Assembly (NCBI GenBank): GCA_003058495.1
Contig: QBVC01000007.1
Coordinates: 47,187 to 111,186, forward strand
Source of the DNA: a gamma proteobacterium symbiont of Ctena orbiculata
Lineage (GTDB): Bacteria > Pseudomonadota > Gammaproteobacteria > Chromatiales > Chromatiaceae
Length of the DNA: 64,000 nt
Direction of reading: 5' to 3'
The notes beneath the pieces were generated by a model, which saw nothing but the letters and a program-made list of their open reading frames with translations, had not been told where the DNA came from and did not search any database. Both the position numbers and the translations under genes were made by a program. Below, one piece after another: positions 17,516 to 26,045 of the stretch. Within the stretch, counting starts at the first letter, position 1. Each line of letters starts with the position of its first letter.

Positions 17516-17562
17516 GTCGCTAATCCGGATAGTATCTGTTATAGGAAAATTGAGGTGGCGAA

Positions 17563-17781
17563 ATGAAATTTCCAGCGCATGCATTGAGCATTACTTTAAT
17601 AGCATACATCACGGTCTCCGCGGCCGGTTGTTCCTCTGAGGAAAGCAGCAGCAGAAAGAGACAAGATGACGCCGGCGTTTTTCAAGGGTACAGGGAAAGT
17701 ATGGATAAAGCCGAAAATGTCGAGCGGGTGATCATGCAGGCCGACAAGAACAGAAGAGAGGAGATGGAGAAAAACTATTAG
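17563..17781 (+). CDS. Small lipoprotein
   Basis: 72 residues with a hydrophobic N-terminus and a lipobox VSAAGC (Cys23), then a strongly charged helical tail rich in Lys, Arg and Glu. A TTGAGGTGG purine run precedes ATG 17563. It follows the hydrolase gene by 47 bases and is followed by a strong terminator, so it is either the last gene of that operon or has its own promoter. No family recognised. Confidence 0.6.
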   Translation: MKFPAHALSITLIAYITVSAAGCSSEESSSRKRQDDAGVFQGYRESMDKAENVERVIMQADKNRREEMEKNY

Positions 17782-17793
17782 CAGACATAGCCG

Positions 17794-17833
17794 AAAAAAA
17801 GTGGTTTGCCGTGACACGGCAAACCGCTTTTCT
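17794..17833. terminator. Bidirectional rho-independent terminator
   Basis: GGTTTGCCG (17803-17811) and CGGCAAACC (17817-17825) form a nine-pair stem with a five-base loop. It is followed by GCTTTTCT on the plus strand and by a seven-T run (17794-17800) on the minus strand. It can end transcription of the small lipoprotein gene and of the convergent PepSY gene. Confidence 0.85.
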
Positions 17834-17901
17834 ATTGATGAACGCCTCCAAAAACAGGCGCCTGCGAATTTAAGACTCCATCGAAGGCGATAATCCAGCC
17901 C

Positions 17902-18447
17902 TTATTGGCGCTCTCCCGACTCCTCACCAATTTCCCATTTCTCGACATGCACCTCGATCACTTTCCCACTGGCTGCGTCCACTTCGACCTTGAACTCGGT
18001 ACCCCCTTCATCCACAACATCGATTTCGTAACTTGCATCGCCGTTGGACTCGATCTCATATTCGATCTCTTCGATCTTGCCCGGATAGAGTCCCAGCACT
18101 GTTTCGCTGGCCTGTTTGGCGCTGACCTTCGCATGCTTTTTGAACAGGGCATGATCCGCGGAGTCGACTTCCTGTTCCATCTCGTAGATCATGCCGCTGT
18201 TTGCATCGCACATAAACTCCCACTCCCGGCCGCTGGCGGTGCGCACTTCGATTTCATAGGCCGCACGACCCTCTGCCGAAGGATTGAGATACTCCACTTT
18301 GACAAAATCGCCTGATTTGATCTGACTGGCTGCATTCAAACAGTCATCAAGCGTCTCCCCGAATGAGCTTGTGCTCATAAAAACGGCGCCAAATGCCAAA
18401 GCTACAGGCAACACAAGCTGTGTGGTTTTGCGATAGGTTCTAATCAT
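17902..18447 (-). CDS. PepSY-domain periplasmic protein
   Basis: 181 residues from ATG 18447, chosen because GGAG precedes it by eight bases and a signal peptide follows (cleavage near STSSFG-ETL, about residue 30). Two PepSY-like units follow: the first ends in the EFMCDANSGMIYEME region, the second contains KASE-type VSAKQASETVLGLYPGKI and ends in DAASGKVIEVHVEKW. PepSY domains are thought to bind proteins or inhibit proteases in the periplasm. The protein is very acidic. Neighbours give no clear partner; it is convergent with the small lipoprotein. Confidence 0.75.
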   Translation of the reverse strand: MIRTYRKTTQLVLPVALAFGAVFMSTSSFGETLDDCLNAASQIKSGDFVKVEYLNPSAEGRAAYEIEVRTASGREWEFMCDANSGMIYEMEQEVDSADHALFKKHAKVSAKQASETVLGLYPGKIEEIEYEIESNGDASYEIDVVDEGGTEFKVEVDAASGKVIEVHVEKWEIGEESGERQ

Positions 18448-18963
18448 TGCTTTTTCTCCGCCATGCAAGTTTACAGATGAAGGCACCTGTCGGAATATTT
18501 AAAAAACCCCACTCCGGAGGTTGCCTATTTTTCCACTGATGGAATAAAGATATGTCACTAAAAGCCCTACCAATTAGCGTCATAGGTTCTTTCTCAAGCC
18601 AGCAACACCCTGAGTGATATATGCGATTTTATCCACAAAAGTCATTACGCCCTCACTATTCAGGCTGTCAGAATTCGCCCAAATGGGACAGATAGTTACC
18701 GAATGTCAAACGCAATGCCAAGCCGGACCCTAGTCAGCTCAGGCAATATCAATCCTCGTCTATGAATTCTCGATATCAACGATAAGCACTTGATAGAAGA
18801 CTCGATTGGCTGTCAGGTTTGTATTCCAATATCTTATCAGCCTGATTGATAAAACGCATATTATCGATATCAGGGGGTATCGGTTGCCATATTTCAAGCG
18901 GTTTACATCCTGAAACAGAGATGAAATAGACAGTTAATAGACTGATTGTTTAGGCAGCGGCAC
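18448..18963. other. Intergenic region, about 515 bp, no gene seen
   Basis: Stops are frequent in all frames. It must hold the PepSY promoter near its left end and otherwise shows scattered short inverted words such as TTATCA...TGATAA around 18833-18852. I see no RNA gene or mobile element. Confidence 0.5.
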
Positions 18964-19452
18964 TCAACGGGCAAGCATGGTAATGTTGTGAATCAGCGTA
19001 TCAAGGGCCTTCTCGGCACGCTTCTTCATTATCGCGGGCGTCACGTAGAGATGAATCGGCAGCTGGATCAACGGAATGCCGACACCCAGGCCAAGGGCCA
19101 GCAGCAGTGGCCACTTCTCCTCGAAGAGGATTGCAAACGGGATCCCCATACCGAGCCCGAGGAGAACGGCCAGCCCAACCAGAAGCTTGACAATAAACTT
19201 CTTCGCCTTCTCTATACCGTCGTAGCCGGCGCTGACATAGAGGCGATTCCCTGAAACGGAGACCTTAATGGGTGAGGCGCCGTAAATGGCGTTTCCAGAC
19301 TGGGTTCTTATAAATCCACCCTCATGCTCGGCGGAAATGGAGGACTCCGTGGTATCCGTTATCTTGTAGCCGGATTGGACGAACATGGCCTGGGCCATCT
19401 CCACAGCCTTCCCTGGCTCACCGGAAAAGATCTCACTTCTCTCATAGTCCAT
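18964..19452 (-). CDS. Hypothetical protein with two membrane helices
   Basis: 162 residues. The N-terminal ~85 residues are soluble and beta-rich, in a pattern suggesting a small sensor or binding domain (YKITDTTESSISAEHEGGF). Two adjacent hydrophobic helices follow (about 88-110 and 113-138), then a basic, helical tail. No known domain recognised. It is a single gene; the next minus-strand gene starts more than 500 bases downstream. Confidence 0.6.
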   Translation of the reverse strand: MDYERSEIFSGEPGKAVEMAQAMFVQSGYKITDTTESSISAEHEGGFIRTQSGNAIYGASPIKVSVSGNRLYVSAGYDGIEKAKKFIVKLLVGLAVLLGLGMGIPFAILFEEKWPLLLALGLGVGIPLIQLPIHLYVTPAIMKKRAEKALDTLIHNITMLAR

Positions 19453-19533
19453 GATGAACCCGTATACTCTCGATTGCTTTGAACCTATGAGACAGTTTAC
19501 TGGATTTGGCTAACAGTAGTCGACAAGACCTGA

Positions 19534-20031
19534 TCAATAAGCGAATCTGCCTGAACTGTCCGTTTTCAGAACGCAGGTGTTTGAACCGCAGTCGTACTGT
19601 TTTGATTCGCTGATACTTGAGTACCTCATTTTCTCATAATTCAGCGAAAAATCATCGATAGGGCCGCTTTTGCCGGCTGAACTGCCACCGTGCATGCTGT
19701 AGCTGGTCACCCTGACGTTTTTCAGATTCCATTGATAGTAGGTCTCTTCAGTAGTGGTTTCTATGGTGATATTGGGGATAAGCTCATCTTTTGCGATGGC
19801 CTTCTCCATGCGGCGCGCAGCCTCTCTCGCAGCCTGTACCGCAGGCAGCAGCAGGGCCACCTTTGACTCCCCCCCGTGACCGATTGTAAACCCGTCCACG
19901 CTCGATCGCTCTACCGCACCGTCGGCAAATTCAATTGTCAGCTCGATGACCCCGGATTGCGCCATGGCAGATAGCGGAATCTGCACTGCAATGAGCAGCA
20001 AACTGTAAAACAAACACTTAACCCTGACCAT
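19534..20031 (-). CDS. Secreted Hcp-like (type VI tube fold) protein with signal peptide
   Basis: 165 residues from ATG 20031, which has GGAGATC seven bases upstream. A signal peptide runs to AMA-Q near residue 24. The C-terminal half, NVRVTSYSMHGG ... DDFSLNYEKMRYS, matches the Hcp1-type beta-barrel pattern. Classical Hcp proteins are exported by type VI machines without a signal peptide, so this is an unusual, Sec-exported relative. An Ala-rich helical insert (LLPAVQAAREAARRM) between the strands recalls a motif common in planctomycete DUF1559 proteins. No type VI genes are in the window. The Hcp relation is tentative. Confidence 0.5.
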   Translation of the reverse strand: MVRVKCLFYSLLLIAVQIPLSAMAQSGVIELTIEFADGAVERSSVDGFTIGHGGESKVALLLPAVQAAREAARRMEKAIAKDELIPNITIETTTEETYYQWNLKNVRVTSYSMHGGSSAGKSGPIDDFSLNYEKMRYSSISESKQYDCGSNTCVLKTDSSGRFAY

Positions 20032-20436
20032 TATGATCTCCATTTTTTATTAACAATAAACACTATCCACTCGAGCAGTACGGAAAGGCGGGAGGGGCTC
20101 ACCTGATGTAGATCTGTGATCATCAGCATCCGGTGCGGCCCAGCTCTCCTGAATGAACAGCCCCAATTCCCTGCTCGCGAGATCAATCTATAGTCAGGCC
20201 TAACGATGGAGTAGGTAATTTTGCACAAGAGCACTCAACAATTTATCACATCTTGATCGGTGCCAAGATTGTCTTGGGCATGAATCCCAATCAGTCAGAC
20301 ACCTCTTATTCCAAAGCAAAACCTAAGCAAGGTCTTATTAATCCGTCATTCCGGCGAAAGCCGGAATCCATGTGCTTGATTTCCCTGGATCCCGGCATAC
20401 GCCGGGATGACGAAAAGAGAGTTAGCCAGAGGTTCC
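20032..20436. other. Intergenic region with a REP-like element
   Basis: About 400 bases without a credible gene. It holds the promoter side of the Hcp-like gene and, at the right, a REP-like inverted repeat described separately. Confidence 0.5.
20344..20412. repeat. REP-like inverted repeat element
   Basis: The element starts with CGTCATTCCGGCGAAAGCCG, continues with GAATCCA, and ends with TGGATCCCGGCATACGCCGG followed by GATGACG. The two halves form the interspersed palindrome common in gammaproteobacteria (CGTCATTCC...GGAATGACG type), each half with its own small hairpin. It lies directly downstream of the hydrolase gene at 20437 and may act as a transcript end. Confidence 0.75.
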
Positions 20437-21093
20437 TTAATTATTTGTGAGCCAGGAAACCACAGCATCGAGCAGATCATCCTCATAACCTTCAAATCTA
20501 TGATTCGCACCTGAGATCTCAACTTGTATATATCTATCTGAAACCATACCTTTCCTTTCCGCTGCCGCAGCAGGATCCTTGCGATCTTTTCCACCCCATA
20601 TGTCAAGTACCGGTATCTCTATACCTCTCATATTGTCATCACAAGCCAATGGATCACCGCCACTGTTTCTACAGCCGATGATGATTAGACCGGCCAGATC
20701 ATGGCCTGGATTCTTCGATACAAATGCACTCGACATCCGGCTTCCCATGCTGTGGCCCAACAGGAAAACATGGCGTACACCCCTTTCGTTTCTGAGATAA
20801 GAGATAGCCTGCTTTATTGATTTGTAGGCGTCTGGAAACCCTGTTGCATACGCTTTCCAATCGCTGTAGCCAGTCGGCATTTGCAGCGACAGGGTATGGT
20901 AACCCAGTTTTTCGCGGATACCCTTGCGAAGTGGATTGACCACCAACCACCTGGGGTGCTTGCCTCTTCCATGTGCGAGTATGACACCGCTTCTGTTTTC
21001 CCCTCCATTCAGATAGACAGAACCTTCCGGCTTATCGGCCGAGCTATTGAAAGACGACAGCAACAGGACAAAAGTGACGAGTGTTTTGATCAT
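20437..21093 (-). CDS. Secreted alpha/beta hydrolase (DUF3530/dienelactone hydrolase-like)
   Basis: 218 residues from ATG 21093; a GTG two codons upstream is possible. A signal peptide ends near FNSSA-D (about 19). Family features: VILAHGRGKHP oxyanion region, GHSMG nucleophile elbow (Ser115), acidic DIWGGKD and catalytic His in GANHRFEG. The protein is probably periplasmic and cleaves an ester. The two Cys residues near CRNSGGDPLAC may form a disulphide. It is a stand-alone gene followed by a REP-like element. Confidence 0.75.
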   Translation of the reverse strand: MIKTLVTFVLLLSSFNSSADKPEGSVYLNGGENRSGVILAHGRGKHPRWLVVNPLRKGIREKLGYHTLSLQMPTGYSDWKAYATGFPDAYKSIKQAISYLRNERGVRHVFLLGHSMGSRMSSAFVSKNPGHDLAGLIIIGCRNSGGDPLACDDNMRGIEIPVLDIWGGKDRKDPAAAAERKGMVSDRYIQVEISGANHRFEGYEDDLLDAVVSWLTNN

Positions 21094-21203
21094 TTGCACG
21101 CTGGACTGTCCATACTTTTGTGGACATCATTTTGATTCAATAGTGGGTACAGCTTTGCCACGGCACATGGCACAAGCGCAAGACTCAATAACACATAAAT
21201 AAG

Positions 21204-21566
21204 TTAAAATTCGTGCTCCTCAACAATAAACGCCGAAGATTTCGAGTGATCGATAAAATTTTGCTCATCCTTAAGCAAAGCAGCGCCAAGCTTCTGCCCT
21301 TCAGGAGTATTCAACCCCTCCGTAAGCGCCTGTTCCGAATCGAACCATACCTCCGCAATACCATCATATTCAGGCAGCATTCCCCTGGACGCTCTTAGAC
21401 CTTCGTTCAAAGGGGTCTCTATAGTGTGCGCCTGCACATACTTTCTCGCGCCCATCGCTTCAGCATTGCTCATGAAGAATGGGCCATGCTTATTCATCCA
21501 GTAATCTCTGAACTCTTCACGAGTCATATCGGGATGCCGTGTCAAACACATAACGAATTTGATCAT
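21204..21566 (-). CDS. EthD-domain protein
   Basis: 120 residues, a single EthD (dimeric alpha-beta barrel) domain. The signature is clear: MTREEFRDYWMNKHGPFF near residues 14-31, YVQAHTIETPLNE, and DGIAEVWFDSEQAL. EthD-fold proteins are dimeric, often helper or small catalytic proteins in oxidation or ring-cleavage pathways. It stands alone about 110 bases upstream of the hydrolase gene on the same strand, so joint transcription is possible. No function can be assigned. Confidence 0.78.
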   Translation of the reverse strand: MIKFVMCLTRHPDMTREEFRDYWMNKHGPFFMSNAEAMGARKYVQAHTIETPLNEGLRASRGMLPEYDGIAEVWFDSEQALTEGLNTPEGQKLGAALLKDEQNFIDHSKSSAFIVEEHEF

Positions 21567-21920
21567 TTTCTATGCCTCACCTTATCGATTGTTGTATGTG
21601 GTTTTCAGTATAGTAGTCAGAAGTAGCAACTTAGCACCACAGGATTTATGAGGTAGTGATACCGGCGGTATCCGCTGCCATCAGGTCAAGTTCCGTCACG
21701 CAAGCCAGAAACTGACATCGAGACGTTAGAAACGCGGTATCCAGGGGGAACCGTTAATTGACCTGAATCAATCTTTGCTGGCACCCCGTGAGTCCAATCT
21801 GCCATTCCATGCACTAAAATCAACTAACTGACCCGGGGGGAGCTTTGATAGGTCAGTCATGATGGTATTGCATCGAGATCCTTATCCAGGGGACTCATTG
21901 AACAGATGAGGAGGATAGTC
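21567..21920. other. Divergent intergenic region, no gene seen
   Basis: About 350 bases between the EthD gene and the lipoprotein gene, which point away from each other; it must contain both promoters. I see no strong repeat, RNA gene or operator. Confidence 0.5.
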
Positions 21921-23129
21921 ATGTCGTTTAGAACAACCATATATTCCACAAGACTAATATCGCTTTTTTCAATCTTTTTACTGGCTGCCTGTGGCGGTGG
22001 TGGTGGAGGTGGCGGCAGTTCCACCCCGACAACGGCAACCGGCGTGTTCAAGGACAACAACGTATCCGGCCTCACTTTCACCTCGGGCGAGCAAAGCGGC
22101 ACAACAGGCAGTGACGGCGGCTTCACCTTCGAGGTTGGCCAGCCGGTCAGCTTCAATTTGGGCAATGTAACCCTGGGAAGCGCTACCGGCATGTCGGTCA
22201 TTACACCGATTGACCTTGTCCCGGGCGGCAACAGCAGTTCCACCGAAGTGTTGAACCTGGTCCGCTTTCTGCTGATGCTCGATGACGATGGAGACTCCGG
22301 CAACGGCATCAACATATCATCGGCGGTACAGGCGGCTGCCGAAAACTGGTCGGCGGTCGATTTCACCACCGGGAATCTGCAGTCGGAGCTCTTCTCCATC
22401 ATCTCCGACGCGGCATCCGCTGACGGTACCAGCCACACACTACCCAACGCCGCTACGGCCCGGAGCCACCTGGAATCGACCCTGCGCTGCGTCAGGGCCG
22501 GCGCCTATAGCGGCACATTCGGGGGTGACGACAGCGGTCCCTTCGGGGTTTTGGTGGATGCCTCCAACGGCCTGCTGTCCGGATTCGCCTACAGCGACTT
22601 CGATGGCCTGCTCGTCCTGACCGGATCCACCTCGGTCAGCTACGACCAGAGCGCCACCTTCATCAGCGGCGATGTCTCCTCCGGCGCCACCTTCAGCGGT
22701 CAGTTCAACAGTACAGACACCCTCTCCGGCAACTGGAGTCTCTCCGCCACGGCGGAGTCCGGCACATTCGCCGGCAGCCGCATCGGAGGCGCTGTGGACG
22801 CAACCTACCGCTTCACCGGAAGCTTCACATCCAACGCGAGTTCACCGGTCACCTCCTACGGGCTGTTCACCTTCGATATCGACAGCGGTGACAACCTAAC
22901 CGGTGTCGCACACACCGTTTATGCCTCGGACGGCACAGAGAACGAGACCGTATCCTTCACCGGCTCCCTCACCGGCAGCTCGCTTGTTGCACAGATCATG
23001 GATGGCAGTCAGGTGGACGCCACCATTACCGGCACCCTGAACAGGACCACGGGTATCGTCAGCGGTACGTGGAGCGATGTTGACGGAAATTCCGGTACCC
23101 ATTCCGGACGCGGGTGTCGATTGAATTAA
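21921..23129 (+). CDS. Large hypothetical lipoprotein with poly-Gly linker
   Basis: 402 residues from ATG 21921, which has a strong AGGAGG upstream; the ATG at 21906 lies too close to it. The N-terminus is a lipoprotein signal (LLAACG, Cys about 23) followed by eight glycines and a Ser/Thr linker, a layout common to surface-tethered lipoproteins. Residues about 35-190 form a conserved domain often seen in such proteins (GVFKDNNVSGLTF..., VGQPVSFNLGNVTLG..., LVRFLLMLDDDGD...). The rest consists of beta-hairpin repeats rich in Gly, Ser and Thr (GTFAGS, GSFTSN, GSLTGS). Outer-membrane location is likely, function unknown. Confidence 0.7.
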   Translation: MSFRTTIYSTRLISLFSIFLLAACGGGGGGGGSSTPTTATGVFKDNNVSGLTFTSGEQSGTTGSDGGFTFEVGQPVSFNLGNVTLGSATGMSVITPIDLVPGGNSSSTEVLNLVRFLLMLDDDGDSGNGINISSAVQAAAENWSAVDFTTGNLQSELFSIISDAASADGTSHTLPNAATARSHLESTLRCVRAGAYSGTFGGDDSGPFGVLVDASNGLLSGFAYSDFDGLLVLTGSTSVSYDQSATFISGDVSSGATFSGQFNSTDTLSGNWSLSATAESGTFAGSRIGGAVDATYRFTGSFTSNASSPVTSYGLFTFDIDSGDNLTGVAHTVYASDGTENETVSFTGSLTGSSLVAQIMDGSQVDATITGTLNRTTGIVSGTWSDVDGNSGTHSGRGCRLN

Positions 23130-23138
23130 TGATTGGCA

Positions 23139-23180
23139 GGATCAGAGTCGGGCCGCTCTGATCCATGCTTCTTTTTATTT
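23139..23180 (+). terminator. Rho-independent terminator after the lipoprotein gene
   Basis: GGATCAGAG (23139-23147) and CTCTGATCC (23156-23164) make a nine-pair stem with an eight-base loop, followed by a T-rich stretch from 23168. It begins ten bases after the stop codon. Confidence 0.8.
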
Positions 23181-23442
23181 TCACGTATTAGTTGCGGGAA
23201 GATTCATCCTATCCCAATCAACCAAGTTCTCTGGGATGGAACTTGTCTGCGCTCATGCCAGTTTGTGTCATACCAGCTGGCATTCCACTATTCAATGACG
23301 ACTGTGGAACAACCCCAACTAAGGCAATACACATAATAAAACGTATAACATACCGGCTATTTTACTCGTCGACGCACCTCACCCGGCTTTCTGCTAAACT
23401 GCCTCTCTTTTAGGCACATAATAAAGAGGTTCTGGGCAGTCA
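23181..23442. other. Leader region of sthA
   Basis: No gene is seen between the terminator and sthA. The stretch is AT-richer than its neighbours and should hold the sthA promoter. AAAGAGGTTCTGGGC before 23443 supplies the ribosome-binding site. Confidence 0.45.
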
Positions 23443-24840
23443 ATGAGCGCCAAGCGATACGATGTAATTGTAATCGGCAGCGGTCCCGGCGGCGAGGGTG
23501 CCGCCATGAAGCTGGTGAAATCGGGCAGGCGGGTGGCGATCATCGAGGCCTTCGACAAGGTCGGCGGCGGCTGCACCCACTGGGGGACCATCCCCTCCAA
23601 GGCGCTGCGGCACAATATCCAGATGTTGCGGGACTTCAGGCGCAATCCGCTGTTTCAGCACACCCATGACCAGATCCAGGTGGAGTATTCCGACCTGATC
23701 CAGGCCGCCGGTAAGGTGATCAGCGAGCAGGTGCGCAGCCGCCTGCGCCACTACGCCCGTAACCGGGTGGATGTGGTTCATGGGCGGGCCCGTTTCAGCG
23801 GCCCGAACATTGTGGAAGTGGTACAGGAGGGGGGTGGCGTAGAGGAGTTGGAAGCGGAGCACTTCGTCATCGCCACCGGATCCCGCCCCTACCATCCAGA
23901 GGATGTGGACTTCGGCCACCCCAACATTCTCGACAGCGATTCGGTGCTGCGCCTCGACCGCACCCCCGACTCGATCACCATCTACGGCGCCGGTGTGATC
24001 GGCTGCGAGTACGCCTCCATCTTCTGCAATCTCGACGTCAAGGTGAACCTGGTCAATACCCGGGACCGCCTGCTCTCCTTTCTCGATGACGAGATCACCG
24101 ACGCCCTCAGCTACCACCTGCGCAACCAGGGCACGGTGATCCGCCACGACGAAGAGTACGAGCGGGTCGAGGCCCTGGACGACGGCGTCGTGCTCCACTG
24201 CAAGTCGGGGAAGAAGTTCAAGACCGACGTGCTGCTCTGGGCCAACGGCCGCAGCGGCAATACCGAGGCCATGGGCCTGGAGGAGATCGGGGTGGCGATC
24301 AACCATCGCGGCCAGATCGAGGTCGACAAGCGCTACGCCACCTCCCAGCCCCACATCTACGCCGTCGGCGATGTGGTCGGCCCCCCCGCCCTGGCCAGTG
24401 CCAGTTACGACCAGGGGCGCTTCGTCGGCGCCCAGATCGCCACCGGCAATCCCGACTGGCAGTTGATCGACGAGTTTCCCACCGGTATCTACACCCTGCC
24501 GGAGATCAGCTCATTGGGACGCACCGAGCGCGAGCTGACCGCGGACAAGGTCCCCTACGAGGTCGGCCATGCCGGTTTCCGCACCATCGCCCGGGCGCAG
24601 ATCACCAACCACGAAGTGGGCATGCTGAAGCTGCTGTTCCACCGCGAGACCCTGGAGATCCTCGGCATCCACTGCTTCGGTGAGGGGGCCTCCGAGATCG
24701 TCCACATCGGCCAGGCCATCATGGCCCAGCCGGGGGAGGCCAACAGCCTGCTCTACTTCACCGAAAACACCTTCAACTACCCGACCATGGCGGAGGCCTA
24801 CCGCGTCGCAGCCCTGAATGGACTGAATCGGATCTTTTAA
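23443..24840 (+). CDS. sthA: Soluble pyridine nucleotide transhydrogenase
   Basis: 465 residues, closely resembling E. coli SthA (UdhA) over its whole length from memory. The FAD-binding [10 protein letters not shown] (12-21) and the diagnostic [17 protein letters not shown] segment (41-57) are present; the redox disulphide of true lipoamide dehydrogenases is missing, as expected for SthA. The NAD(P) Rossmann motif [13 protein letters not shown], the ANGR and [13 protein letters not shown] motifs, and the C-terminal [19 protein letters not shown] complete the family pattern. The enzyme moves hydride between NADPH and NAD in the cytoplasm. It is a single gene with an inverted-repeat element just after its stop. 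Confidence 0.93.
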   Translation: MSAKRYDVIVIGSGPGGEGAAMKLVKSGRRVAIIEAFDKVGGGCTHWGTIPSKALRHNIQMLRDFRRNPLFQHTHDQIQVEYSDLIQAAGKVISEQVRSRLRHYARNRVDVVHGRARFSGPNIVEVVQEGGGVEELEAEHFVIATGSRPYHPEDVDFGHPNILDSDSVLRLDRTPDSITIYGAGVIGCEYASIFCNLDVKVNLVNTRDRLLSFLDDEITDALSYHLRNQGTVIRHDEEYERVEALDDGVVLHCKSGKKFKTDVLLWANGRSGNTEAMGLEEIGVAINHRGQIEVDKRYATSQPHIYAVGDVVGPPALASASYDQGRFVGAQIATGNPDWQLIDEFPTGIYTLPEISSLGRTERELTADKVPYEVGHAGFRTIARAQITNHEVGMLKLLFHRETLEILGIHCFGEGASEIVHIGQAIMAQPGEANSLLYFTENTFNYPTMAEAYRVAALNGLNRIF

Positions 24841-24848
24841 TCAGTTGT

Positions 24849-25031
24849 TAGTCCGCAAATGAACGCGAATGAACGCAAATGTTTATTTCCGCTTCGCGAT
24901 ATCAAAAATACATAGGGTGCGGCAAGCCACACTCTACGTCCTGATCTTTATTTACACTAAGGTCTTCATTCCCACGCGGGAGCGTGGGAACGAGAAAACA
25001 TTTGCGTTCATTCGCGTTCATTTGAGGACTA
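24849..25031. mobile_element. MITE-like element with 36-bp terminal inverted repeats
   Basis: The left end (24849-24884) and right end (24996-25031) are inverted copies with one mismatch, a perfect 28 bp at their core (24857-24884 against 24996-25023). Each end contains two tandem GAACGC words in an ATGAACGC context. The 111-base interior has a hairpin TTCCCACGC-GGGA-GCGTGGGAA (24969-24990) and no reading frame of note. It starts nine bases after the sthA stop and ends four bases before the enoyl-CoA hydratase stop, so it fills the convergent space and may also serve as a terminator. Confidence 0.6.
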
Positions 25032-25035
25032 TCTT

Positions 25036-25830
25036 TCAAACACCCTTGAACACAGGTTTACGTTTTTCAAGAAACGCCGCCACGCCCTCTTCCTGGTCGT
25101 CCGAGGAGAAACAGAGGCCGAAGGACTGGCTCTCGATCTGGCAGGCGCTGTCCAGGTCGAGGCCCTGGCCCCGGACGATGGCCTGCTTGCTCAGAGCTAT
25201 CGCCAACGGCCCTTTTTGGCGGATCAGATCGGCCATGGCGAGGGCCTCCGGCATCAGCCTCTCCTGGGGGTAGAGATGGTTGACCAGTCCCCAGGCGAGG
25301 GCTTCGTCCGCCTTGACCTGGCGACCGCTGACGATCATCTCCATCGCCCTGGCGGGACCGATGAGCCTTGACAGCCTCTGGGTGCCGCCGAAACCCGGGG
25401 TAATCCCCAGATTGACCTCCGGCTGACCGAACACCGCACTCTCCGAGGCGATGATCCAGTCACAGGCCAGGGCCAGTTCACAGCCGCCACCGAGACAGTA
25501 ACCGTTGACCAGGGCGATCACCGGAATCGGCAGCAGCTCGAGCTGGCGAAAAACACGCAGGGCGGTCTGGGACAGGGCCATCGCCTCCACTGCCGTCATC
25601 GCCTGCATTTCACTGATGTCGGCCCCGGCCACAAATGCCTTCTCCCCCGCCCCGGTGATCAACAGCACCCGCGCCTCGTCATCCCCGGCAACCCGCTCCA
25701 AGGCGTGCGCAAGATCGGTGAAGGTCGCGCTGTTGAGGGCGTTCAGGCTGGCGGGCCTGTTTATCGTCAGCAGACAGACGCCCCCATCGAGCGACTCGAA
25801 GCCCAGGGTCTGGTAAGCGGAATTGTTCAT
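25036..25830 (-). CDS. Enoyl-CoA hydratase/isomerase family protein
   Basis: 264 residues, the full crotonase fold. Oxyanion-hole segments FVAGADISEM (67-75) and NGYCLGGGCELA (109-120) are intact, and both catalytic glutamates of true hydratases are present, Glu118 (GCELA) and Glu138 (QPEVNLG). This supports hydration of trans-2-enoyl-CoA, as in beta-oxidation or acyl-CoA degradation, rather than a specialised isomerase. The gene stands alone with no other beta-oxidation gene nearby. Chain-length specificity is unknown. Confidence 0.85.
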   Translation of the reverse strand: MNNSAYQTLGFESLDGGVCLLTINRPASLNALNSATFTDLAHALERVAGDDEARVLLITGAGEKAFVAGADISEMQAMTAVEAMALSQTALRVFRQLELLPIPVIALVNGYCLGGGCELALACDWIIASESAVFGQPEVNLGITPGFGGTQRLSRLIGPARAMEMIVSGRQVKADEALAWGLVNHLYPQERLMPEALAMADLIRQKGPLAIALSKQAIVRGQGLDLDSACQIESQSFGLCFSSDDQEEGVAAFLEKRKPVFKGV

Positions 25831-25987
25831 GATCTTTGCCTATGAGCAGGGATAGCGGGTATTGAAGACGGGAATATAGCAGGATTCGCCGGGAAAGTTC
25901 CGAACGACGCCGCCCTGGAACAATCAGGGTCTCCCTTGTTTCCATCCTGTCCATGCATATATGGCGCGGGGAGATGCGAAGTTCACG

Positions 25988-26024
25988 AAAAAAAAAGCCG
26001 CCCCCGAAGCATCCGGATGCGGCT
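25988..26024 (-). terminator. Terminator of the chemoreceptor gene
   Basis: On the minus strand AGCCGC (from 26024) pairs with GCGGCT (to 25996), with a smaller internal stem, and is followed by nine T (25988-25996). It begins 22 bases after the chemoreceptor stop codon. Confidence 0.8.
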
Positions 26025-26045
26025 CATGTCGATGGTTGAATCGGA

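Noticed and set aside
20253..20450. Short plus-strand frame ending in RRKPES...DPGIRRDDE
   Set aside because: This is the translation of a REP-like repeat, a well-known source of false genes.
22000..22035. Phase-variable glycine tract in the lipoprotein gene
   Set aside because: The eight glycines are encoded by mixed GGN codons, so there is no long homopolymer or uniform repeat that would slip in replication.
23440..24354. Minus-strand frame opposite sthA
   Set aside because: Antisense of a full SthA protein; no motif or ribosome-binding site.
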